Part shown: positions 54,869 through 64,000 of the stretch, piece after piece | How the letters are laid out: every line of letters starts with the position of its first letter | Position numbering within the stretch: position 1 is the stretch's first letter | From: Aedes albopictus | Taxonomy: Eukaryota > Arthropoda > Insecta > Diptera > Culicidae | Length of the DNA: 64,000 nt | NCBI RefSeq assembly: GCF_035046485.1 | Contig: NC_085138.1 | Location: 267,759,694 to 267,823,693, forward strand | Direction: 5' to 3' | Translations under genes and position numbers: made by a program | Notes under the pieces: model-generated | The model's database searches: none | The model's input: the letters and a program-made list of their open reading frames with translations, nothing else | What the model was told of the DNA's origin: nothing

Positions 54869-56541
54869 TCAGGCTGAGGCCGGGGTGGCCTCTGCTGTAC
54901 ATAGTAGCCGCCTCCATTCCACTCGGTCCATGGCTGTTTGTCTCCAGTTCCGCACTCTTCGTAGGGTCCGCAGATCGTCCTCCACTTGGTCGACCCACCT
55001 AGCTCGCTGCGCTCCACGTCTTCTTGTACCGGTCGGATGACTCTCGAGAACCATTGTAGTCGGGTTGCTATCCGACATCCTAATGACGTGACCCGCCCAC
55101 CGTAGCCTCCCGATTTTCGCGGTATGGACGATGGTTGGTTCTCTCAGCAGCTGATGCAGCTCGTGGTTCATTCGCCTTCTCCAAGTCCCATCTTTCATTC
55201 GCACTCCGCCGTAGATGGTACGCAACACCTTCCGTTCGAAAACTCCAAGGCCGCGTTGGTCCTCTGCACGTAGGGTCCATGTTTCGTGCCCATAGAGAAC
55301 GACCAGTGTTTGCGTTTTGTAGATAGTTAACTTCGTGTTGCGGCGACCTTTATTCGATCGTAGAGTTCTGCGGAGTCCAAAGTAAGCACAATTTCCTGCC
55401 ACAATGCGCTTCTGAATTTCTCTGCTGGTGTCATTGTCGGCGGTCACCAGTGAGCCCAAGTACATGAATTCTTCAACCGCCTCGATTTCATCACCATCGA
55501 TATAAAATCGGGGTGGCGGGCGCGCTGATTCCTCCAATGAGCCCTTTGCCATCATGTACTTTGTCTTCGACACATTAATGACTAGTCCGATTCGCCTGGC
55601 TTCACTCTTTAGTCAGATGTACGTTTCCGCCATCGTCTCAAATTTACGAGCAATAATAGCAGCTGAACGGACTTCGTGAAAATCGTCCCACTCGTGTTTA
55701 TCCCCGCTCTCCTAATTACACCCTCTAAAGCAATGTTGAACAGCCAGCACGAAAGACCATCACATTGCCGTAACCCTCTGCGAGATTCTAAGCGACTCGA
55801 GAGTGTCCCTGATACTGGAACTACGCACATCACTCGATCCATCGTCGCCTTGATCAATCGTATCAGTTTATCCGGGGTTCCGTACTCGTGAATAATCTGC
55901 CATAGCTGTTCTCGATCGATTGTATCATACGCCGATTTGAAATCGATGAACAAATGATCTTTGGGCACGTTGTATTCGCGGCATTTCTGCAACACCTGGC
56001 GGATGGCAAACATCTGGTCCGTTGTAGCGCGTTCACCCATAAATCCAGCCTGATATTGCCCCACGAACTCACTTGCAATCGGTGATAGACAGCAGCATAA
56101 AATTTGAGAGAGTATCTTGTAGGCAGCGCTCAGTAGTGTGGCCGCGCGATAGTTCCCGCAATCCAACTTGTCGCCCTTTTTGTAGATGGGACACACGATA
56201 CCTTCCATCCACTCCTCCGGTAATACTTGCTCCTCCCAAATCTTGGTAATGACCCAGTGTAGTGCTCTCACCAGTGCTTCTCCACCGTGTTTTAGAAGCT
56301 CGCTTGGTAGTTGATCTGCTCCAGCGGCTTCGTTGTTTTTCAACCGGCCAACCTCCCCCTTAATCTCTTGGAGGTCAGGGGCCGGAAGTCTTTCGTCCTG
56401 TGCACATACTCCTAGATCTGTTACCACGCCACCTTCGGTACTTGTAACGTCGCCATTGAGGTGCTCATCGTAATGCTGCCGCCACCTCTCGACCACCTCA
56501 CGCTCGCTCGTGAGAATATTCCCGTGATTATCGTGGCACAA
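54869..56541 (-). pseudogene. RTE reverse transcriptase of R3, catalytic motif deleted
   Basis: Frame 56541-55609 carries RT: KNNEAAGADQLPSELLKHGG, EEWMEGIVCPIYKKGDKLDC, LFIDFKSAYDTIDREQLWQI (first Asp), GLRQCDGLSCWLFNIALEGV (QCD for QGD). A 22-base deletion near 55659 then removes the GFADD/GFSDD active-site segment seen in R4 (VQLLGFSDDIDIIARKFE becomes VQLLLLL) and shifts the frame. The C-terminal frame (55573-54869) is open: FYIDGDEIEAVEEFMYLGSL, RRRMNHELHQLLREPTIVHT, RLRWAGHVIRMSDSNPTTMV, RRGAQRARWVDQVEDDLRTL. It cannot polymerise. Confidence 0.85.
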
Positions 56542-57918
56542 AGCCTCTGTGCGAGCGGTTCAGTTTCTCGTAGAACTTTCGTGTGTCCTTAGCGCAGTAC
56601 AGCTCTTCCATCGCTTCGCGATCTCGTTCTTCCTGCTGGCGCTTCTTCATCCGGAAGGCTGAGTTCTGCTTGTTCCGCGCCTGTCTGTAACGTGCCTCGT
56701 TCGCTCTCGTACGATGTTGCAGCATTCTCGCCCATGCTGCATTTTGCTCGTTTTTCAACTGTTCACATTCGCCGTCGTACCAGTCGTTTCTGTGATTCGG
56801 AGTCGTGAAGCCTAGTGCTGTAGCCGAGGTACTACCTTTGGCGGATCGGATGTTCCTCCAGCCATCTTTAAGTGTAGCTGCGCCAAGCTGCTCTTCCGTT
56901 GGTAGGGCCACTGCTAACTGCTGCGCGTAGTCTTGAGCCACTTCTACGTTACGCAGCTGCTCGATGTTGAGCCGCGGCGTTCGACTTCGACGCGCGGTGA
57001 TAACTGTCGAAAGTTTTGAACGCATGCATACAGCGACTAAGTAGTGATCCGAATCTGTATTCGCACTGCGGACATTGGTAACATTCGAGAAGAATTTACC
57101 GTCGATTAGAACGTGGTCGATTTGGTTTTCTGTTTGATGGTCGGGTGATCTCCAGGTGGCTTTGAGGATATCTTTGAGGGGGAAGAAGGTGCATCGGACT
57201 ACCATACCACGAGAGGCTGCAAAGTTTACACATCGCTGGCCGTTATCATTCGATACGGCGTGCAGGCTGTTTCGCCTGATTACCGGTCTGTACATTTGCT
57301 CCCTTCCTACCTGCGCGTTCATGTCGCCGACAGCGATTTTCACGTCACGGGGCGAGCAACCATCGTATGTTTGCTCTAACTGCGCGTAGAACGCAGCTTT
57401 CTCGTCATCAGGTCTCCCTTCGTGTGGGCAGTGGACGTTGATGATGCTGTTGTTGAAGAAACGGCCCTTAACTCTTACTATGCACATCCTTGCGTTGATC
57501 GGCCGATCACACATTGTCGCATCTTGCCCAACACTATAAATCCTGTTCCCAGTTCATTGGTGGTGCTACAGCTTTGGTAGAAGGTAGCCGCTCGATGCCC
57601 GCTTTTCCACACTTTCTGTCCAGTCCAACAAAGTTCCTGCAACGCCACGATGTCGAAGTTGCGGGGATGTAGTTCGTCGTAAATTATCCTGTCACATCCT
57701 GCGAAACCTAGTGACTTGCAATTCCATATTCCAAGTTTCCAATCGTAGTCCTTATTTCGCGTGAGTCTTTGCCGATTGTATCGAGTCGTATTTTCTCCTA
57801 TGTTGTTCGCAATGGGGATTTTTACGGGTGGCTTATTGGGCCTACGCCAATACTCCTGTCTCGCCGGAGCCATCGTGCCAGTTCTGTTTAACGTTCCAAC
57901 CAACACTGGGACGACCAC
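56528..57918 (-). pseudogene. RTE endonuclease and linker of R3
   Basis: Frame 1 (57918-57478): RNKDYDWKLGIWNCKSLGFA, NFDIVALQELCWTGQKVWKS with catalytic Glu, GTGFIVLGKMRQCVIG. A one-base change near 57500 shifts the frame. Frame 2 (57514-56528): INVHCPHEGRPDDEKAAFYA, VKIAVGDMNAQVGREQMYRP, DSDHYLVAVC, then a basic linker rich in Arg, Lys and Glu (KKRQQEERDREAMEELYCAK). A 17-base deletion near 56532 ends this frame just before RT. The domain is otherwise complete and close to the R4 and R2 versions. Confidence 0.85.
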
Positions 57919-58225
57919 GCTGATAGGGCTACCACCTTGGATCTACATAGCTGGGCGTGGGGCAGCGTTTCTTACTCAGCCGCTGGATGCCAGAACAGAC
58001 CCTGTTTGAGCCGCACCTCCGTGGTGAACAGACGCTCGGGTCGTACCTCCTCAATCTAGCTGAAGTCAGAAGGACAACAGTGCCCAGGCTGCATTACCAG
58101 CTAAGCACACAATTCTTAGCTGGCGGTCTTTGTCATCGCTTGATCCGTGGAAGCATGAGGTAGGAACTTGTGAGGACCAGAGCTATGTTGGACGCTCTTC
58201 TTATCGACTCACCGTTGTGCAGCCC

Positions 58226-58846
58226 ATTTGTGGACGGCGCCTATGTGATAAATTAAGAAAAAAAAAACAAAACTAAAATTCACACTGGATTTCTAAATTC
58301 AACGTTGTGGACATTTATCGTGAAAATTAAAAAAAAAACTAATTATAACTTTTTGGGACGTTGGCTAACGGATACTTAAATCATTATTTTAAATTTTTAG
58401 AACTTCGCACAGTACTGGTGATACGTCATGTCCAGCATTCTAGAAACCCATACAAATCTTTATAAGCCACCTAAATCTCTCAAGCTTTTTAAACGATCGA
58501 TTTATTCCTTTTGCCTAGTGCTCGATTTAGAAACTGGAGCCCACATTATCGTCAATGAACAAGCATGATAAATAGCTTACATTTTCTCCACTCTTTCATC
58601 TCGTTATCGCATTTCTTTCCTGTCCCGATATCCTGGTTCGTTAATGATGCAATCATTTTTTATGTTTTCACTGCTTTGCTGAAACTGAGACACAGGGCAT
58701 GTGAAACGCAACCACAGCACGGAGTACGAAAAAGTTATAATCCGAGTCTATGTTTAAAAATGTGCCACGTTAAGTCACGCATACCGAATGAGAGGTTGGT
58801 GACATGAAGGGAAATCCGACTAAAGAGATTTGGGGGGAATACTTAC
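58226..58846. other. Unassigned AT-rich flank of R3
   Basis: No gene or repeat recognised. A-rich tracts lie at 58256-58270 and 58327-58340. Confidence 0.5.
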
Positions 58847-59003
58847 CCCTGTACTTTGATCCTTCAAATATCCGCTGTCGGTTTACCCTTCCCTCCGCAT
58901 AGTACTGCATGACTTGGTTGTTGTAGAACGGGAGGGGGGCCAGCATACCAACCAGCAGCGCAAATGGAACGCTCCTTACCGAAGGAGTCAAGCGAAAGTG
59001 AAG
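58847..59003 (-). CDS. Candidate internal exon, unknown protein
   Basis: A 157-base minus-strand stretch lies between a good acceptor (pyrimidine-rich, TTTTCAG, ending at 59004) and a consensus donor, GTAAGT (58841-58846). It is open and encodes LHFRLTPSVRSVPFALLVGM then LAPLPFYNNQVMQYYAEGRV and NRQRIFEGSKYR, with a short hydrophobic core. I do not recognise the family. Neighbouring exons were not identified, so it may be a fragment of a host gene extending outside the readable context, or chance. The opposite strand has a longer frame here that lacks splice context. Confidence 0.35.
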
Positions 59004-59045
59004 CTGAAAATGAGTCAGAAAATGTGATTTCTGTTATCTCCATAA

Positions 59046-59222
59046 AAAATAAGAGTTGTGTTGTTGCTTGCTGTCGTCATCCCCGCTATAATGTACGTGC
59101 ACTACTCTGCCGGGGACGACGCCTTTATTATCCACCAGGACCTCCGGGGAGAGTATCACTCCCTCTGGAGACTGGGAGTTCCGCTGCCAGTTGAGATACA
59201 GGGTGAAAATGAGCTTCAATGA
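59046..59222 (+). CDS. Short open frame with signal-anchor-like N-terminus, unrecognised
   Basis: An open frame of 58 codons (first ATG at 59091). It reads VVLLLAVVIPAIMYVHYSAG, then DDAFIIHQDLRGEYHSLWRL and GVPLPVEIQGENELQ. A hydrophobic run followed by a hydrophilic, well-composed stretch looks like a type II membrane protein start or an exon of one. The minus strand is also open over this stretch. No family recognised. Confidence 0.25.
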   Translation, partial: KIRVVLLLAVVIPAIMYVHYSAGDDAFIIHQDLRGEYHSLWRLGVPLPVEIQGENELQ

Positions 59223-61074
59223 AAGGAGAGTGGTTTTCATTTTTACCCTCGAATGTGCAGTGCATCCTGCTCGACCGACAACGACGACAACAACGCTGAT
59301 GATGCTTCTTGTTGCCGGTTGGTGTTTGTTGTCATCAGGTCTTGTCTATCTCGCCGGAGAGTGGAAAGCACCGGAAAATCAGGAAGGATGTTGCACCGTA
59401 CTGCGTATCATCATCAGCCAACTATGGGTGGCGATAAAGGAAATCTTGCAAACCCACATGCTTGTGTAACTTCAGTTCGGAGCAACGCTGCTTGAGCAGT
59501 TGGTAGGTAGCAGCATTTGAGAAGCTGATGAGCCTATCACCCTTAATTTGGGTCTAATGCTCTCTACATGACGTGCCACCAACACGGGTGAGCCCCGCAA
59601 GGAAAGGTTGTATTGTCGAACAACAGCTTTTTGGAACGGTTGAACAGGTAGGAGGTGTACGTTGACACACGAGAACAAATGATTGTACTTACTCTTTCTG
59701 ATACTACAGATTGCGAGCGCCATGTATTTGACGAGAGAATGCTTTTTGGACGATAACAATGCTTTTAGTGTGGGGATGGTATGAATAAATAAGGTTGATT
59801 TTTCCAAACGAACAGATAGTAACGTTAAATCTCACAAAATTAATGTCCATGAAAGCTTCCCCTAACAACATATGAGGTGGAAACCTGCATTAATTTGGCA
59901 TTATGTTAAACGAACACTCTCGTAACGTACAGGAACAAAAATATCGCCTTTGTGTTGACGATACACAGCTCAGCAACAATAATTAATGACCTCAAAAAGT
60001 TTACCATTTCCTAGAGTATTTTAAAATCTTGAGGATTTGTCAAGGTGCTGGTACGGTAAAGGCTGGGCAATTCGCGCAATACAGATCCTATTGAGATTAC
60101 TAGCCTCTACCCTCCGATTGGCACCGGCAGAGCAAAGCAAAGCAAAGCAAAGATAACCGTACACATCGTAGTTGCTACTCCGTGATTGACCAGAACAATC
60201 GAAGTTGCACAGAGAGCCAATGAATGTGAAAGCTTGGGACTAGCTAACCATTCTCAATGTGCACAATTCGAGAGTTTATTACGAAAATTATAATGAAGCA
60301 CTACAAATGCACATTATAATATAACATGTTATAGTGGAACCTTACAAATGCGTAATAAATTAGGACATCACAATTGGACAAACACAACACAAAACATATA
60401 TTTTGCCCTGTTACCCTAGTGGATAACAATTTCCGATGACAGGATGACGAGGTTTCATAAATGTTGTTGGTCCATCAGTCAATCCTGTAATCGTATTTTG
60501 TCTGGCAGGTTGCCTTTCGTTTGCAGCATTAGTTGCTTTCATAGCTTGAGCTTGGTCTAGGAATTTCTAATCCTTAGGGGCATCCCGATTCGGGTTTCGT
60601 CGCTAGAGTTCTATAACTTGAAGTCTGTGCCAGGGAAAGGTTTACATCTCTAGTACTTAATCACGGCCCGAAATGGCCTGAATGTTGGCAATCGAAATAG
60701 GATTGCGGGCTTCTATTCTGCCAGAGCCCTATAAATGCGCATTAATTTAAGGGGAATATTTACAAGTTAAAATAGCACATTTAACACAAAAATAAAACTT
60801 GTAATAAGTTCAGCTATTTAAAGTCAATAACGGCGCTGGCCACGTCCTTACGGTCATCAGGAAAGGGAAGGAATGTTAGTTCGACAACCGTTGCTACTAG
60901 AAACCGTGGAATCCACAGCATCCCCACAGTTGTCACGGGAAGGAATGGTGGTTAGTAGGGTAGAGTAAGGTGTGGATCTAGGAGCCACCTCTGTTAGGTG
61001 ATATGATCCACTAGTTATATGGAAATACACGTCGCGGTCTTCATCACGATTATGATTTATTTGATCACGATGAC
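59223..61074. other. Unassigned DNA
   Basis: Open frames at 59216-59495 are unrecognised; one has a hydrophobic segment (LMMLLVAGWCLLSSGLVYLA). A short AGCAA microsatellite lies at about 60131-60152. CTCCGATTGGCACCGGCAGAGC occurs in part here (60113) and again at 61610, flanking the tandem array region. Confidence 0.45.
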
Positions 61075-61605
61075 CACTGATCCCGGATTTCGTGCTCGCG
61101 TTTCCATCGCCCTACCGTGGAAACCGACTGATCTACGATTATTGTAGCGCGATTCTGAACCCGGATTTTTCACTCGCACTTCCATCGCCCTACCGAGAAA
61201 ACCGACTGACCAACGAATATTGTAGCGCGATTCTGATCCCGGATTTTTCACTCGCACCCCCATCACTCTTACCTGAAAATTGTCTGCCATTCGAAAATTC
61301 TCAAGCTAATCTGATTCCGCATTCCACACTCGCGCTTGCATGGCTCTACCGAGAAAATCGACTGATCAACGAATATTGTAGCGCGATTCTGATCCCGGAT
61401 TTTTCACTCGCACCCCCATCACTCTTACCTGAAAATTGTCTGCCATTCGAAAATTCTCAAGCTAATCTGATTCCGCATTCCACACTATCGCTTGCATGAC
61501 TCTACCGAGAAAACCGACTGACCAACGAATATTGTAGCGCGATTCTGAACCCGGATTTTTCACTCGCACTCCCATCGCCCTACCGAGAAAACCGACTCCC
61601 TATTC
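61075..61605. repeat. 78-bp tandem repeat with 156-bp higher-order unit, open in frame
   Basis: GATTCTGA(A/T)CCCGGATTTT recurs at 61151, 61229, 61385 and 61541 (78, 156, 156). Between the last three lies a diverged variant (GATTCCGCATTCCACACT at about 61313 and 61469), so the array moved from monomers to an 84+72 dimer. Both periods are multiples of three, and a frame from 61092 to 61496 is open across the array, giving a repeating peptide (YRENRLINEYCSAILIPDFS...). Whether it is translated is unknown. Confidence 0.8.
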
Positions 61606-61609
61606 CTAC

Positions 61610-63205
61610 CTCCGATTGGCACCGGCAGAGCTGCGAACAACTTTGGCGAAGATCGGGTAACGAACCCCGGTGGGAACTTTAGTTGTAGGCTGACAGGGAA
61701 ATGGGGGGAGGGGGGAGTTGCCTCTGCAAACCTCAGCGTCTCTTCTCCAGGACGAGCGGCTCACAACAGCGTCTGATCCCCAAGTTATGGGTAGCTGAGC
61801 GATGTGCTAGTGTCAACGAAGGACTCTAAGCTCAACTGTGCGCTATGGTCCTCCGGAGAGTAGGAAGTTGATGTCCGGCCTCACGATCCAGCCGCAAAAA
61901 TCCATTGTATCAGAAAACCAGCAACAGAATAATACAAACTGTGACTAACGGCAATGACCCCAACGAACAAAAATGACTTGCAATTGGAAACTCGGTACGT
62001 GGAACTGCCGATCTCTCAACTTCATTGAGAGCAACCGCATACTCGCCGATCTACTTAAGGACCGCGGGTTCGGCATCGTAGTGCTGCAGGAGGTGGGTTC
62101 GATAGGATCCATGATGCAAACATTTAGGATTACCATCTACCAGAGTTACAGCAACACACGCAACAGCTTTTATCGCGATGGGCGACATACAGAGACGCGT
62201 GATCGGATGTTGGCCGATCGACGAAAGAATGTGCAGGATGAGGATCAAGGGTCGATACTTCAACTTCAGCATAATGAACGCGCACAGCCGACACTCCGGA
62301 AGCACTGATGATGACAAGGAAACATTTTACGCGCAAATCGAACGCGAGTCACGACATCAAGATCATCATAGGAGACCTGAGTGCTCAGTTAGGCCAGGAA
62401 GAGGAATTCAGACCCGACAATCGTAAAGTTTGATGCTATCCATCATCAGCAATGTACGGTACTGAAGACCGTTACGGTGCAACCTAGAGTGACTGCAGCA
62501 ACCGGATGTCGCCTCAGCATACGTGCAGAATCTCGAGGAGAGGGGCAGCATACCAACCGAGGCCCCTCTAGAGTGCTGCTGGAAAACAACTAAAGCAGCC
62601 ATCAACCACGCAGCCGAGAACACGTAGAGGTACGAGGAAAGGAGTCGACGAAACGAGTGGTTCGACGAAGAATGCTGACTGATTTTGGAGAAGCACAAGT
62701 TGTGCTGCACAACACAGCACGGGCGCTAATGCTGCAGCAAGGAACCCGGCAGAACGTGGAACTTTATAAACAGAAGCCGAAATAAAAGCGAAAAAAGCGC
62801 CGCCTGGATGACTCTGAGTGCGAAGAAATGAAACTGCTGTTCCGTTTCCATGGAACATAGAAGTTCCACCAGAAGCTCAACGCATCTCGCAACGGCTTCG
62901 TGCAACAGACGAAACATTCAGGGATAAGGACGGGGGCCTCGCCATGGACAGACGTAAGCTGATTAAAAAGTGGAATTAGTACTTCAATAAGCACCTAATG
63001 GCGTGTAGAACGTTGGAAAGAGAGACCAAGGCAACGGTGGAAACGACTATGTGAGTGAAGTAGAAGACGGAAATGATCCAACACCCACGCTGAGGGAAGT
63101 TAGGGATGCCATTCCCCAGCTCAAATCCCACAAAGCATCTGGTAAGGATGGATTCGCAGCTGAACTCATTAGGATGGTCTCAGAAAAGTTAGACGATGTG
63201 CAAAA
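61610..63205 (+). mobile_element. Third RTE-type LINE family, decayed copy
   Basis: After a GC-richer leader (about 61620-61960) the endonuclease starts with WKLGTWNCRSLNFIESNRIL then DRGFGIVVLQEV (catalytic Glu) and decays quickly into several frames. Later blocks include KEKTPPG-type basic linker sequence near 62750-62900 and LREVRDAIPQLKSHKASGKD then GFAAELIRMVSEKLDD (63090-63200), the RT N-terminus. The RT palm is missing because the copy is cut near 63205. The family differs from R1-R5 (CRSLNFIES versus CKSLGFAGC). Confidence 0.75.
61973..62308 (+). pseudogene. RTE family-3 endonuclease start
   Basis: A 111-codon frame from an ATG at 61973. The first 45 residues align with the endonuclease start of the other RTE copies (WKLGTWNCRSL, a leader of about 10 residues, then FGIVVLQEV). 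It loses alignment after about residue 55 by frameshift; sequence near 62178-62330 in another frame reads RRVIGCWPIDERMCRMRIKG, then FNFSIMNAHSRHSGSTDDDK, equivalent to the RVIGWQPINARMCMLRVKNR and VHCPHEGRPDDEK blocks. Non-functional. Confidence 0.7.
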
Positions 63206-64000
63206 CTGCGTAATGGGTTGCGGATAAACTAACCAATTCATTCGGGTTTCGACGGGGACTGCGACAAAGGGGCGGATTCTCATGCCAACTCTGTAACATC
63301 ATTTTAGTAGGTGTAGTACGAAGGGCGGTGCTTAAAAGTTGAGGTGCGATTTTGACTACATCCGGTTAATTCTTGTGCTATCGCCTTTCTTTTTTCTTCT
63401 AAACCATAGGGGGATAATCTGCTCATCAGACACCCTAACAGGAAGGTTAGGGTAGTGTGCGGCTGAGGCCGTCTTCTACAACAAAATTAAAAGCCAGGAC
63501 TACTCTCTCCTCGTACCTACTAAACCATTCCTATGGTCGCCAAACCCTACGTCTCTCCGGAACCACCAAGAAGGTATTGCTTCAGAGATGGGCTAGTGCA
63601 CATCGCACCCTCAAGGTTAGCTGCGTAGCCTAGCAGCAACGAACATCGATGACTCGCTCTGGAGAGTCCATCACGGTAACATGTTGGCGCTTAGCCAGTT
63701 TCCCGAGTGGTCCTCGCCACTCCCTTTGTCCTCGGAAGGCGGGCAGGGTCAACCCCGCCCGCGCCCAATCACTTTGCAGACATCAAGAACTGATGCCCAC
63801 GTGCAACCCGATTTGACCTGCTGAAGGCAAGGGTATCACTACCCTTCAGGCCCTATCAGCTGCACCAGAAGGTTGCTGACAGCAGGGTCTCCACCTACCC
63901 CGACCCTTGCCGGGGACCCCTTTCCAACCGTGGGCTCGGATCCAACCCAGTAGACCGACGCCACGACAGCACCGCTACCGGGACTTCCTCTCCGCGGCCA
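63206..64000. other. Unidentified block, GC-rich towards the window end
   Basis: From about 63400 the base composition becomes much richer in G and C than the rest of the window. An inverted repeat CTAACAGGAAGGTTAG lies near 63429-63444. A short plus-strand frame from ATG at 63648 (about 60 codons, Arg/Pro-rich) is unrecognised. It resembles the leader of a LINE or LTR element in composition, but the window ends before any domain appears. Confidence 0.4.

Larger units (their letters stand above)
54852..58225 (-). mobile_element. RTE-clade LINE copy R3, longest copy (3.37 kb)
   Basis: From the 5' end at 58225 (GGGCTGCACAACGGTGAGTC) to the TAAG-type tail at 54852, it has all parts in order: leader, endonuclease, basic linker, RT, C-terminal region. 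It is the reference for the family here: no premature stop at the R1/R2 site and the full endonuclease. It is inactivated by at least three frameshifting lesions, one of which removes the RT active site. No target duplication was seen; its 3' end abuts a family-2 RTE remnant. Confidence 0.9.

Overview
The window looks like repeat-dense, AT-rich nuclear DNA from a culicine (Aedes-type) mosquito. The assignment rests on the mix of elements: an RTE-clade LINE in at least four copies, a LOA-clade (Lian-type) LINE with RNase H, a Feilai-like tRNA-derived SINE, a solo LTR and more than a dozen TA-flanked or foldback non-autonomous DNA transposons. The organism is inferred from recalled families, not from a database hit. 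No complete single-copy host gene, rRNA, tRNA gene or CRISPR array was recognised, and almost every long reading frame belongs to a mobile element.

Layout. 1-10.2 kb: two RTE copies (R1 minus, R2 plus) lie head to head around a 5'-truncated LOA fragment (L1). R1 is cut by a TA-element that runs off the window start. R2 is split by a second-family RTE fragment and by a 2.3 kb TIR element that itself hosts two more elements. 10.2-15.7 kb: foldback elements, a short RTE 3' end and unassigned DNA. 15.7-21.1 kb: LOA copy L2 (minus), split by a 1.4 kb quasi-palindromic element with a 14-bp target duplication. 21.1-34 kb: mainly non-autonomous DNA elements, a nested TIR element with a usable empty site, remnants of a spliced transposon-associated gene (27.9-30.1 kb) and a SINE inside a MITE. 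34-39.7 kb: a degenerate minisatellite, then a 152-bp satellite interrupted by a 2.84 kb TA-flanked element that carries two tandem units with promoter-like and histone-type 3' hairpin signals.

39.7-47.1 kb is a nested stack: a LOA-like fragment (L5) abutting RTE copy R4, into which a solo LTR (4-bp TSD) and a nearly full-length LOA copy L3 (43-bp TSD) have inserted. L3 has the best frame in the window, an uninterrupted 808-codon reverse transcriptase plus RNase H. 47.1-54.1 kb holds TA-elements, one nested in another and identical over 543 bp to the window start, and a 908-bp element with very long TIRs. 54.1-58.2 kb: a second-family RTE remnant with a SINE, then RTE copy R3, the longest RTE copy, which has lost its RT catalytic motif. 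58.2-64 kb: possible host exons, a 78/156-bp tandem repeat open in frame, a third RTE family, and a GC-rich block of unknown identity.

The elements do not form a pathway. They record successive insertion, with autonomous LINEs as likely suppliers of machinery for the SINEs, and absent transposases for the many TA-elements. The order of nesting gives a relative chronology. The mixed orientation and high density would suit pericentromeric or piRNA-cluster-type DNA, but the sequence alone does not show this.
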